Source: Allobranchiibius sp. CTAmp26 (GTDB lineage Bacteria; Actinomycetota; Actinomycetes; Actinomycetales; Dermatophilaceae). Taken from it: a stretch of DNA of 38,916 nt. Below the pieces are notes generated by a model that saw nothing but the letters and a program-made list of their open reading frames with translations, was not told the origin of the DNA and made no database searches. Below are positions 32,254 through 38,916 of the stretch, in pieces. Each line of letters begins with the position of its first letter. Positions within the stretch are counted from its first letter, which is position 1. Both the position numbers and the translations under genes were made by a program. The stretch lies in contig NZ_JAGEKR010000025.1 of NCBI RefSeq assembly GCF_017565405.1, positions 1 through 38,916 of the forward strand, given 5' to 3'.

Positions 32254-33743
32254 TTCGCGCGGCCTCCGGAGGCCGCACGGACGAACGCCGACAGATCTTT
32301 GCTTTGCTGGATGCGGCTCGGCTGGTGGACGTACATCATGTGCCCGGCTTCGTAGAAGTGGTGCTCGATGTTGTCCAGCCGGGACGGCGGCAGTCGCAGG
32401 TGGGCGACCGTCTGCTGCGCGGCGTAGTACGGCGTCGCGCCGTCGTAATAGCCGTACGCGATCTGCACCCGTAGGTGCTCGTTGGCGCGCATCGCCCGCT
32501 CGAGGCGGTCGGCGACGTAGACCGAGCGGCCCTCGAACTCCTTGTAGCTCCACTCCTCGAGCACGCCCTTGCCGAACACGTTGAATGGTGCGTCGTCGGT
32601 GTTGCGCAGCTCGGCGTGCGAATAGTGCTGGTACGCCGCGGCATACGCGCCGATGGTCGCGTCCATCGACGGGTCGGCGTCCATGTGCTCGGCGATGCCG
32701 GAGGCCGCCGGCCCGGTGAAGCGGGAGTCCAGACGGCCGACGGTCAGCCCCTGGTCGCGCAGCAGCTCGCCGAAGTAGCGCCAGTGCTCGATCCGCAGGT
32801 CGGCGCGGTCGACGTAGTCCGGCGACAGACCGGTGAGGGCCGCGACCCGGCGTACGGCGTCGGCTCTCTCCTCCGGGGTCAGCCGGTTGCCGCGGGAGAG
32901 CGCCCACGGGTAGTCGCGGGCGGCGTACTCCTCGGCCTCGGCGAGGACCTCCTGCAGAGAGCGGCCGGGGTGCTTGCCGTGCCGGTGCGCGGTGGCGGCG
33001 TAGAACGGCAGGTACATGATGTGGCCGCGGTCGTCATGTCCGTCGAACTCGGCTGTGCCGAAGTCGAGCACGCTGGAGATGAGCATCAACCCGTTGAGGT
33101 ACATGCCCATCTCGTCCTGCAACAGCTGCGCGAGCCCGGCTGCGCGGGTGGTTCCGTAGGACTCGCCGGCCAGGAACTTCGGCGACATCCAGCGGCCCTC
33201 CTTGCTGACCCAGCGACGGATCACCTCGGCCACCGTCTCCAGGTCGCGCTTGAACGCGTGGAAGTCCTTGGGTTTGCCGCCGTCCACGACTCGCGACCGG
33301 CCGGTCGAGACCGGGTCGATGAAGACCAGGTCGCTGTCGACGAGCAGGGTCTCGGCGTTGTCGGTCAGGTCGTACGGCGGCGCGGCCAGCTCCCCGACGT
33401 CGCCCATCACGACCCGGCGGGGGCCGAGCAGTCCCATGTGCAGCCACAGACTGGAGCTGCCCGGCCCGCCGTTGAACGCGAAGGTGACGGGTCGGGTGTG
33501 CGGGTCGGCGTCGTCGAGGGTGTACGTCGTGATCCCGACCTGGGCGCGGGGCACGTGGCCCTTCCAGACACCGTCCTCCACCGACTCCTCGCGCAGCACG
33601 ACCCGTCCGGTGGTGGCCGTGTAGTGCAGCGGTCCGCTGGGCAGCTCGAGGGTGTGGGTGGTGTGGGTGAGGTGATCGCCCGGATCCGGGGTGGGAGCGG
33701 TCGAGCTCGTCGGGGCGGTGTCGGCTTTGTCGGCGTCGGCCAT
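32247..33743 (-). CDS. Serine carboxypeptidase-like S10 family peptidase
   Basis: 498 aa alpha/beta-hydrolase. The oxyanion segment NGGPGSSS (91-98), nucleophile GESYGTTR (Ser195), YDGATPYYAAQ (Asp434) and EAGHMMY (His468) give a complete catalytic triad. These are the hallmarks of family S10, which normally works at acidic pH outside the cytoplasm or in vacuoles. Bacterial members of this type often lack a signal peptide, and none is seen here, so location is uncertain. The ATG at 33743 is chosen because the family begins soon after (THTLELPSGPLHY). The frame stays open upstream through the 51-bp repeats, which is an artefact of repeat length. It overlaps the convergent glycine-rich gene by seven bases. 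Confidence 0.93.
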   Translation of the reverse strand: MADADKADTAPTSSTAPTPDPGDHLTHTTHTLELPSGPLHYTATTGRVVLREESVEDGVWKGHVPRAQVGITTYTLDDADPHTRPVTFAFNGGPGSSSLWLHMGLLGPRRVVMGDVGELAAPPYDLTDNAETLLVDSDLVFIDPVSTGRSRVVDGGKPKDFHAFKRDLETVAEVIRRWVSKEGRWMSPKFLAGESYGTTRAAGLAQLLQDEMGMYLNGLMLISSVLDFGTAEFDGHDDRGHIMYLPFYAATAHRHGKHPGRSLQEVLAEAEEYAARDYPWALSRGNRLTPEERADAVRRVAALTGLSPDYVDRADLRIEHWRYFGELLRDQGLTVGRLDSRFTGPAASGIAEHMDADPSMDATIGAYAAAYQHYSHAELRNTDDAPFNVFGKGVLEEWSYKEFEGRSVYVADRLERAMRANEHLRVQIAYGYYDGATPYYAAQQTVAHLRLPPSRLDNIEHHFYEAGHMMYVHQPSRIQQSKDLSAFVRAASGGRANQ

Positions 33744-33860
33744 GCCCGCAGCGTACGACGCGGGAGCGCCGGTCAGGGTGGCCCGTTTCGCTGTGAGTGA
33801 GGTTGCAGGCGAATGGAACGGACACGCTCGCCCGGCCCGTCGGTCCCAGTTCACCTGCCG

Positions 33861-34217
33861 GTGCAGGAAAGTGACCGTGCTGCCGACAATCCACGCGCGT
33901 GACTCTCGCGGGTGCAGGGAAGTGGCCGTGCTGCCGACAACCCACGCGCGCGGCGTACGCCGGTGCAGGGAAGTGGCCGTGGCGCCGACAACCCACGCGC
34001 GCGTCGCACGCGGGTGCAGGGAAGTGACCGCGGCGCCGATAACCCACGTGGGTGACGCCCAGCAGCGTGAGGCGTCCGAAGCGCTTCTCACCCAAGCCGT
34101 CTGAAGGCGCGCGCCAGCGCAGGAAGTGACCGTGGTGTCGATAACCCACGCGGGCGTCGCACGCGGGTGCAGGAAAGTGGCCGTGGCGCCGACAACCCAC
34201 GCGCGGGCCGCGGACCC
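33861..34217. repeat. Second 51-bp tandem repeat array, about seven copies
   Basis: The anchor GTGCAGG recurs at 33861, 33912, 33963 and 34014. After one degenerate unit it recurs at 34117 (as GCGCAGG) and 34167, so the period is 51 bp with small slips. Units read GTGCAGGGAAGTGGCCGTG, then (C/G)(T/C)GCCGACAACCCACGCGCG and a variable end. On the minus strand the core CGCGTGGGTTGTCGG resembles the core of the array at 8-183. The array lies in a 540-base gap between the divergent carboxypeptidase and exonuclease III genes. Reading frames through it encode 17-residue repeats but lack gene-like features. The stretch 33744-33860 before it holds nothing else I can recognise. Confidence 0.9.
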
Positions 34218-34283
34218 CGCACGAACTACTGTGCGCAGCGCACCCGAGACCGCGGGCCCCTGCCCGAGAGAGTGAGCCGACCT

Positions 34284-35060
34284 GTGCGACTGATCTCGGC
34301 CAACGTCAACGGCGTTCGCGCCGCACACCGGCGCGGCGGCATGGCGTGGATCGCCGCGCAGCACCCGGATGTCGTCGCACTGCAGGAGGTGCGCGCGAGC
34401 GACGCTCAGCTGCGCGCGGTGCTGGACGACGTGGGGATGGGCGACTGGTCGGTGGCGCACACGGAGGCCGCGGATGCCGGGCGTGCCGGGGTGGCGATCC
34501 TCGCGCCGGGTCCGCTCACCGACGTGCGGGTGGGGCTGCCCGGTTTCGAGCAGGCCGGGCGGTGGGTGCAGGCGCGGATCGGCGACGTCACCGTCGCCTC
34601 GACCTATGTGCACACCGGCGAAGCCGGCAGCCCGCGGGAAGAGGAGAAGCTCGCGTTCCTGGAGCGCATCGGTGAGCGGATGGGTGACCTCGTTGCCGAG
34701 AAGGCCGTGTTAACGGGCGATCTCAACATCTGTCACACCGCGCTCGATCTGCGCAACGTCAGGGGGAACGTCGGGAAGTCCGGCTACCTGCCGCAGGAGC
34801 AGGCGCATCTCGATCGGTGGGTCGCCGCGGGCTGGCGGGACGTCGTACGCGCGGACGCCGGCTCCGTGGACGGGCCGTACACGTGGTGGTCCTGGCGCGG
34901 CAAGGCGTTCGACAACGACACCGGGTGGCGCATCGACTATCAGTGGGCGTCGCCGTCATTGGCTGCGCTCGTCACGGCTGCGGGGGTGGGCCGCGCGGCG
35001 TCGTACGCCGAGCGCTGGAGCGACCACGCAGCGGTGACCGTCGACTACCGCGCGGGGTGA
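34284..35060 (+). CDS. xthA: Exodeoxyribonuclease III / AP endonuclease
   Basis: 258 aa, EEP-superfamily nuclease for base-excision repair. It cleaves 5' to abasic sites and removes 3' blocking groups. The N-terminal RLISANVNGVRAA is the usual first strand. VVALQEVRA contains the metal-binding Glu35, VLTGDLNICH the Asp146/Asn148 pair and RWSDHAAVTVDY the catalytic SDH (246-248). YTWWSWRGKAFDNDTGWRIDY is also typical. The length matches the family. The GTG at 34284 is chosen because homology begins at the next residue; a GTG at 34272 or earlier is possible. The second 51-bp array ends about 65 bases upstream. Confidence 0.95.
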   Translation: MRLISANVNGVRAAHRRGGMAWIAAQHPDVVALQEVRASDAQLRAVLDDVGMGDWSVAHTEAADAGRAGVAILAPGPLTDVRVGLPGFEQAGRWVQARIGDVTVASTYVHTGEAGSPREEEKLAFLERIGERMGDLVAEKAVLTGDLNICHTALDLRNVRGNVGKSGYLPQEQAHLDRWVAAGWRDVVRADAGSVDGPYTWWSWRGKAFDNDTGWRIDYQWASPSLAALVTAAGVGRAASYAERWSDHAAVTVDYRAG

Positions 35061-35101
35061 GAATCGCGCGGTCTCCGTGGTCGTGCTGAAAGAATGCGGC
35101 C

Positions 35102-35926
35102 ATGACCAACAGGAGACCGGTCGAGTGCTGGCTGACCGACATGGACGGGGTGCTCGTCCACGAGGAGCACGCGCTGCCCGGGGCTCCTGAGTTCCTGGCG
35201 AAGCTGCAGTCGAGCGGGCGCCGGTTCATGGTGCTGACGAACAACTCGATCTACACCCGGCGCGACCTGCGGGCCCGCCTGCTGGCCAGCGGGATCGACC
35301 TGCCCGAGGAATCGATCTGGACCTCGGCGCTCGCGACCGCGCAGTACCTGCAGGATCAGAGGGCGGGCGGCTCGGCATACGTGCTGGGGGAGTCCGGGCT
35401 CACCACGGCGCTGCACGAGGTCGGCTACATCATGTCCCAGCGCGATCCCGACTACGTGGTGCTGGGGGAGACCCGCACGTACTCGTTCGAGACGATCACC
35501 CGCGCGATCCGTTTGATCGACAACGGTGCCCGTTTCATCGCCACCAACCCGGACGCGACCGGCCCGTCGGCTGAGGGCTCACTGCCCGCAACGGGCGCGA
35601 TCGCCGCGCTGATCACCAAGGCCACCGGCGTCGACCCGTACTACATCGGCAAACCCAACCCGTTGATGATGCGCAGCGCGCTCAACCAGATCGACGCGCA
35701 CTCCGAGACGACGGTGATGATCGGCGACCGGATGGACACCGACATCAGGAGCGGCCTGGAGGCGGGGATGCGCTCGATCCTGGTGCTGACCGGATCGACC
35801 CGCGCCGAGGAGGTCGGGCGTTTCCCGTTCGTGCCGACCTGGGTCAAGGACGGCATCCACGACGTGGTGCCGATGATCGACGAGCTCGCGCCGGTGCCCG
35901 CCCGGGATCAGGACGCGGCGTCGTAG
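35102..35926 (+). CDS. HAD-IIA family phosphatase (NagD-like)
   Basis: 274 aa, cytoplasmic HAD hydrolase with C2 cap. Motif I is DMDGV (13-17) with nucleophile Asp13 and acid Asp15. Motif II is MVLTNNS, motif III lysine is in YIGKPNPLMM, and motif IV is MIGDRMDTDI. PDYVVLGE and FIATNPD are cap-region markers of the NagD/p-nitrophenylphosphatase subgroup. Such enzymes dephosphorylate nucleotides or sugar phosphates, and the substrate is not predictable here. The ATG at 35102 follows an AAAGAA stretch, not a strong ribosome-binding site. The 3' end overlaps the convergent SipW-LamG gene by 19 bases. Confidence 0.93.
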   Translation: MTNRRPVECWLTDMDGVLVHEEHALPGAPEFLAKLQSSGRRFMVLTNNSIYTRRDLRARLLASGIDLPEESIWTSALATAQYLQDQRAGGSAYVLGESGLTTALHEVGYIMSQRDPDYVVLGETRTYSFETITRAIRLIDNGARFIATNPDATGPSAEGSLPATGAIAALITKATGVDPYYIGKPNPLMMRSALNQIDAHSETTVMIGDRMDTDIRSGLEAGMRSILVLTGSTRAEEVGRFPFVPTWVKDGIHDVVPMIDELAPVPARDQDAAS

Positions 35927-37431
35927 TGCGCTGAGACCTGGGCCGCGGTCAGTGCGGACCCGAAGAGCGCCGCGTTGTAGACGCTGGCGTTGATGAAGTT
36001 GCTGGTCGGTGCGGCAGGGAAGCCCTGCAGGTCGTTGTCACCGATCCGGAAGTAGCCGTTGAAGCTGCGGCCGCTGGTCACCGTCGTGTCGCTGTCGGCC
36101 AGCTGGCCGTCGAGGTAGAGCCGCATCCCGGCGCTGGAGAGGGTGGCGGTCGCCAGGTGCCAGGTGCCGTCGTTGACCTTCCCCGCGGTGTTGACGTACG
36201 CGACTCGGCCGGGATTGACGCCGAAGACGAGCTGTCCGGCGTTCGTGATGTAGAGCACCCGGTCGCCTGCCGTTTTCGCGGCGCCCGTCTGGGTGTCGGA
36301 GAAGCCCATCAGCACGCCGCCGCGGGTCGTCGTGGTCTTGAACCAGACCTCCAGGCTGAAGGTGTTCGGGCCGGCGACGAAGGTAGGGGTGCTCACGTAC
36401 CCCGAGCTGCCGTTGAGCGTGGTCGCACGGTCGGTCCCACACGGGCTCGTGGTGGTGCCGCTCGTCGCACCCGCGCGGCTGGGCTGGTAGGTCCCGTTGC
36501 GCCCGTTGCCGGAGGCGTCGACGGCGGCGTTGCCGCTCTGTTCGCCGAGGGGATAGAAGTAGTACGGGTTCGCAGCCTGGACGGCGTTCGCGCAGCTGAA
36601 GTAGTTCGCCGCCGACCACGTGTCCGCGGCGTTGGTGGTCGTGTCGGAGAACGCGCTCGCGGCGTGGGCGGGCATCGCGAGACCGGCCGAGATCGCGCAG
36701 ACGCTGAGGCCCACGAGGACGAGCCGACCGGTACGACGCGGCCGGACGGGTGTGGCAGCGTGCCGCGCGGCGTACCCCGTGGGGGTCAGGACGCGGGTGG
36801 TGCCGATGGAGATCGGCGTGCCGGTGGCGGCGGCGTCAGAGACACCGAGGCCGCCGCCCTCGCGGTCGTCGTCCTCGTCGTCGGGGCGGAAGACGAAGGC
36901 CGCCGAGACGAGTGCGAGAAGGGCCGCCAGGATCGGGACCAGCGCGGCCGCCTGGTGGGTGCGCAGCAGGTAGACCGGTTTCCCGATGAAGGGCGAGCGC
37001 AACGACGCGACGCCATGCACCGCGCTGCGGGAGATCGGTGTGGAGTCGTCGGTGCGGTTGGCGTCACCGCGCAGGGTGAGGCGACCGTCCGCGCGTACGG
37101 CGACGAAACGATGCATCCGCAGGCGACCGGCGTGGTCGGGGTCGTCGGCGAGGAGCACCTGGCCGACCCGCAGATCCTGCGGTGCGACCGGGCGGGAGGC
37201 GACGATGTCACCGGTCCGCAGCTGCGGTGCCATGGAGTTGCTCATCACGACGGTGGTGTGCCAGCCGATCGCGACCGGGAGGATGGACCAGAGCAGCAGG
37301 CTCGCGAGCATCGCCAGCGCGGCCCGCGAGAGAGCGGTGATGACGAGGGCGCCCCAGCCGCCGCGCCAGCTCGAACCGCGGGTGACGTGCACCTGCGGCT
37401 CGGTGGGTCGGTCGACGACGGCGACAGGCAC
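35908..37431 (-). CDS. SipW-type signal peptidase fused to a SipW-like substrate and LamG domain
   Basis: 507 aa. Helix 1 is about residues 27-57. Residues 60-155 are an S26 signal peptidase domain of the SipW/ER type: SNSMAPQL with Ser66, RMHRFV with His107 in place of the bacterial Lys, and RGDANRTDD (121-129). Helix 2 is about 161-181. An acidic, then basic, cytoplasmic linker (182-235) leads to helix 3 (236-257). This helix ends in AHA and is followed by SAFSDTTTNAADTWSAA (259-275), the pattern just after the cleavage site of SipW-dependent substrates. Residues 285-507 are a LamG domain (EVWFKTTTTRGG, NDGTWHLATATL) close to those in the giant glycan-locus protein. The topology would put LamG outside, and self-cleavage is plausible. 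The GTG start follows GAGGAG. Confidence 0.88.
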   Translation of the reverse strand: MPVAVVDRPTEPQVHVTRGSSWRGGWGALVITALSRAALAMLASLLLWSILPVAIGWHTTVVMSNSMAPQLRTGDIVASRPVAPQDLRVGQVLLADDPDHAGRLRMHRFVAVRADGRLTLRGDANRTDDSTPISRSAVHGVASLRSPFIGKPVYLLRTHQAAALVPILAALLALVSAAFVFRPDDEDDDREGGGLGVSDAAATGTPISIGTTRVLTPTGYAARHAATPVRPRRTGRLVLVGLSVCAISAGLAMPAHAASAFSDTTTNAADTWSAANYFSCANAVQAANPYYFYPLGEQSGNAAVDASGNGRNGTYQPSRAGATSGTTTSPCGTDRATTLNGSSGYVSTPTFVAGPNTFSLEVWFKTTTTRGGVLMGFSDTQTGAAKTAGDRVLYITNAGQLVFGVNPGRVAYVNTAGKVNDGTWHLATATLSSAGMRLYLDGQLADSDTTVTSGRSFNGYFRIGDNDLQGFPAAPTSNFINASVYNAALFGSALTAAQVSAHYDAAS

Positions 37432-37478
37432 GCGTCAGCTCCTCGGTGGTTCGGATGGTCCTCGGGTCCCGGATGGTG

Positions 37479-37516
37479 GGTGTGGGTGCGGCCCCTGAGG
37501 GAGCCGCACCCACACC
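37479..37516 (-). terminator. Strong hairpin between the two SipW-system genes
   Basis: A perfect 14-bp stem, GGTGTGGGTGCGGC (37479-37492) with GCCGCACCCACACC (37503-37516), has a 10-base loop. It starts 11 bases beyond the stop of the exported-protein gene. On the transcribed strand no U-tract follows, so it may be a partial terminator or an mRNA-stabilising structure. It would give more of the exported protein than of the downstream peptidase. Confidence 0.65.
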
Positions 37517-37526
37517 TGTCGAGGGA

Positions 37527-38138
37527 TCAGCTGTTCTGGGCTTCCCAGGTGAAGCCGATCGAGGCGGTGCCGCCCTGCGCCGAGTTCGGGGTGCTGGCGT
37601 CGAGGCCGTAGGTGATCTTGTAGACGCGGGTGTCGGACGCGGTGCCCGTCGGGGCCCAGGTGCCGACGCCGGTGGAGTAGTTCGTGGCCGCGGAGGCGAA
37701 CGACGCGAGCGTGCCGGTGTAGACCGCGGAGCCGCTGGTGAGCGGCGTGAAGCCGGTGCAGGAGCCGTAGCTGCCGCCGGTGCCCTGCACCACGGTCAGG
37801 TTCAACGACGAGGACAGCGCCTTGGTCGTCGTCGCGCCGGTGCCGTAGAGCTTGACCGCGGAAGCCACCGAGCCGGTGGAGGTGACCGCGATGCACTTGG
37901 AGTCGGTCGAGCCGGGCTTCAGGTTGGTCGCGCTGAACATCGCGGTGTTGTTGCTGTCGTCGGTGAGCGCGACGGTGCCGGCCGACCAGTTGTTGCTTCC
38001 GTTGCTCGTCGTGGCGGAGAACGCGGAGTACGACGCTCCCCAGACGAGCACGCCGGAGGTGACCAGTCCGGTCGCGACGGCACCGAGGGTGATGGCGCGG
38101 ACGGAACGGCGACGGGGGCGGCGGATGGCAGCAGACAT
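37527..38138 (-). CDS. SipW-dependent-type exported protein (TasA/camelysin-like signal)
   Basis: 203 aa. A basic N-terminus (IRRPRRRSVRA) and the helix ITLGAVATGLVTSGVLVWGAS are followed by YSAFSATTSNGSNNWSAGTVAL, the typical SipW-dependent signal and first strand. The mature part is beta-rich with AMFSATNLKPGST and YKITYGLDASTP, a TasA/camelysin-like sandwich. It has two cysteines, about residues 82 and 127, which could form a disulfide. No sortase motif is seen. Assembly into fibres, as TasA does in Bacillus, is family-based inference. GAGAGG precedes the ATG. A near-consensus promoter lies upstream and a strong hairpin downstream, followed by the dedicated-looking peptidase gene. Confidence 0.85.
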   Translation of the reverse strand: MSAAIRRPRRRSVRAITLGAVATGLVTSGVLVWGASYSAFSATTSNGSNNWSAGTVALTDDSNNTAMFSATNLKPGSTDSKCIAVTSTGSVASAVKLYGTGATTTKALSSSLNLTVVQGTGGSYGSCTGFTPLTSGSAVYTGTLASFASAATNYSTGVGTWAPTGTASDTRVYKITYGLDASTPNSAQGGTASIGFTWEAQNS

Positions 38139-38218
38139 GGGAAACGACCTCTCGGGTTTTACGGCTAGGACGGGCTGTGTGGGACCCGTTCCGCTCCCAC
38201 GGTGGGTCAACAGAAGGT

Positions 38219-38247
38219 AAAGTAACGGTCAATCGTACGACTGTCAA
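38219..38247 (-). promoter_or_regulatory. Near-consensus promoter of the SipW-type exported protein
   Basis: Read on the minus strand, TTGACA (38247-38242) is followed after exactly 17 bases by TACTTT (38224-38219). This is one of the best sigma70-type promoters in the window. The spacer contains the perfect palindrome TCGTACGA (38233-38240). This is a good position for an operator of the divergent MarR regulator, and GTCAA direct repeats flank it. Confidence 0.7.
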
Positions 38248-38303
38248 ACGATCCGAATGACGTATGGTTGCGTCTTCATCAATTCGACTTCGAAAGGACT
38301 CGC

Positions 38304-38780
38304 ATGTCCGTGTCTCCGGATGCCGATGCCGATGCTCTGGCGGACGGCATCGACGCCCTGCGGGCGCTGATCGTCTCGGGCGAGCACCTGCGCCAGGCCA
38401 TCGCCGAGCACTTCAACACCGGTGTCCCCGAGACCCTGGCGATGAGCCACCTGCGGCTGCGCGGTCCGCTCGGCCCGCGGGAGCTGGCCGAGCGGTTGGG
38501 GCTGACCCCGTCGACCGTGACGTCGCTGCTGGACCGACTGGAGACGGCCGGTTTCGCCCAGCGCACGGCACATCCGACGGACCGCCGCAAGACGGTCATC
38601 TCGCTGACCGAGGCCGGCGAGGCCGTTGTCGCGGCGTCGGATCGGTGGCTCAGCAACACGATCGAGCGGCTCGGCCCGCAGGCCACCCAGCAGGTGACTC
38701 GTTCGATGCGGCTGCTCGAAGCCGGACTGAAGGAGCAGACCGCCGACGTCCTCAGCGCCGCCCCGATGGGCGACGGCTGA
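38304..38780 (+). CDS. MarR-family transcriptional regulator
   Basis: 158 aa, winged helix-turn-helix. ALRALIVSGEHLRQAIAEHF is the dimer helix. PRELAERLGLTPSTVTSLLDRLETAG is the recognition HTH, and RTAHPTDRRKTVISLTEAGE is the wing with the MarR DxR signature. The C-terminal helices complete the dimer interface. The ATG at 38304 follows GAAAGGA; an ATG-like start 36 bases upstream is less likely. The gene is divergent from the SipW-type exported protein, and the palindrome TCGTACGA in the shared region is a likely binding site. It probably controls the SipW system and itself; the ligand is unknown. Confidence 0.92.
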   Translation: MSVSPDADADALADGIDALRALIVSGEHLRQAIAEHFNTGVPETLAMSHLRLRGPLGPRELAERLGLTPSTVTSLLDRLETAGFAQRTAHPTDRRKTVISLTEAGEAVVAASDRWLSNTIERLGPQATQQVTRSMRLLEAGLKEQTADVLSAAPMGDG

Positions 38781-38791
38781 CCCACAGACGG

Positions 38792-38827
38792 CGAGAGCCC
38801 CGGACCAGCGCTGGTCCGGGGCTCTCG
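38792..38827. terminator. Bidirectional terminator, 36-base perfect palindrome
   Basis: CGAGAGCCCCGGACCAGC (38792-38809) is directly followed by its exact reverse complement (38810-38827). It lies between the convergent MarR gene and the partial gene at the right edge, so it can stop transcription from both sides. T-richness after the stem is minimal. Confidence 0.85.
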
Positions 38828-38847
38828 TCCTGCTCGCGTCGAAGGCG

Positions 38848-38916
38848 TCAGCGGTTCTGCACTCCCGTGTTCGAGACGCCGATGTCGATGACCGTGCCCT
38901 TGGCGAGTGTGCCGAG
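38848..38916 (-). CDS. Partial CDS, C-terminal 22 residues only
   Basis: The minus strand is open from the right edge to a TGA at 38850-38848 and encodes a C-terminus ending in IDIGVSNTGVQNR. Most of the gene lies outside the window, so no family can be assigned. Its stop lies 21 bases from the palindromic terminator, which supports it being a real 3' end. Confidence 0.6.
   Translation of the reverse strand, partial: LGTLAKGTVIDIGVSNTGVQNR

Noticed and set aside
33034-34200. Minus-strand frame with a repeated HGHFPAPA peptide and plus-strand frame 33691-34104
   Set aside because: Both are read-through of the 51-bp array and of the other strand of the carboxypeptidase gene. Neither has a ribosome-binding site or other protein features.
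33744-34613. Long N-terminal extension of the carboxypeptidase
   Set aside because: It would cross the repeat array and overlap exonuclease III on the other strand. The family starts after the ATG at 33743.

Overview
The window is high-GC DNA with many GTG and TTG starts and 1-4 base stop/start overlaps. It also carries a Tat-like signal of the kind common in Micrococcales (RR...AWT.PVIAV). Together these point to a Gram-positive actinobacterium, probably Micrococcales. Dermacoccaceae or Intrasporangiaceae relatives are a guess from gene content, not a determination. I see no tRNA, rRNA, CRISPR array, insertion sequence or phage gene.

Layout. (1) 1-2915: a 51-bp tandem repeat array, a PNPOx-fold enzyme, NADP-isocitrate dehydrogenase and a sugar-nucleotide epimerase. 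(2) 3141-18925, plus strand: a tightly overlapping exopolysaccharide/wall-glycan operon. It encodes the initiating phosphoglycosyltransferase, a lipoprotein, a 1706-aa secreted LamG/PKD protein, a double glycosyltransferase, a GT2, a Wzy-like polymerase or ligase, a Wzz/BY-kinase, a Wzx-like flippase and a GT4. (3) 24536-18930, minus strand, converging on the first operon: a TagD-like cytidylyltransferase, a CDP-alcohol phosphotransferase, two GT4 enzymes, a Gfo/Idh/MocA dehydrogenase and a TIM-barrel-like protein, each overlapping the next. (4) 24988-27542, plus strand, divergent from (3): an ATP-grasp-like protein with altered metal-site residues, coupled to an HTH protein with a long helical C-terminal region. 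(5) 27575-29646: an ECF42-type sigma factor followed by two YCII/DGPF-family genes. (6) 29819-35926: a secreted propeller-like protein, a glycine-rich exported protein with a decayed relative upstream, an S10-like serine carboxypeptidase, a second 51-bp array, exonuclease III and a HAD-IIA phosphatase. (7) 35908-38916: a SipW-type signal peptidase carrying its own SipW-like substrate segment and a LamG domain, a separate SipW-type exported protein, a divergent MarR regulator, a strong terminator and the 3' end of one more gene.

How the parts fit. Regions (2) and (3) form one Wzx/Wzy-type surface glycan locus. The undecaprenyl-linked first sugar is made by the phosphoglycosyltransferase and extended by six glycosyltransferase proteins (seven GT domains). 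The glycan is flipped and polymerised, with length set by the Wzz/BY-kinase. The cytidylyltransferase/CDP-alcohol pair suggests polyol-phosphate decoration, and the dehydrogenase/TIM-barrel pair suggests an unusual sugar. The LamG/PKD protein and lipoprotein sit inside the operon and probably act outside the cell with the glycan. Region (4) may regulate the locus: a TTGACCAGC-containing motif lies both in front of the glycan operon and in front of region (4).

The most unusual item is the 507-aa SipW-LamG protein at 35908-37431. It looks like a signal peptidase fused to its own substrate. Its LamG module resembles those of the giant protein in the glycan operon, and its neighbour is a SipW-type exported protein with a near-consensus promoter.
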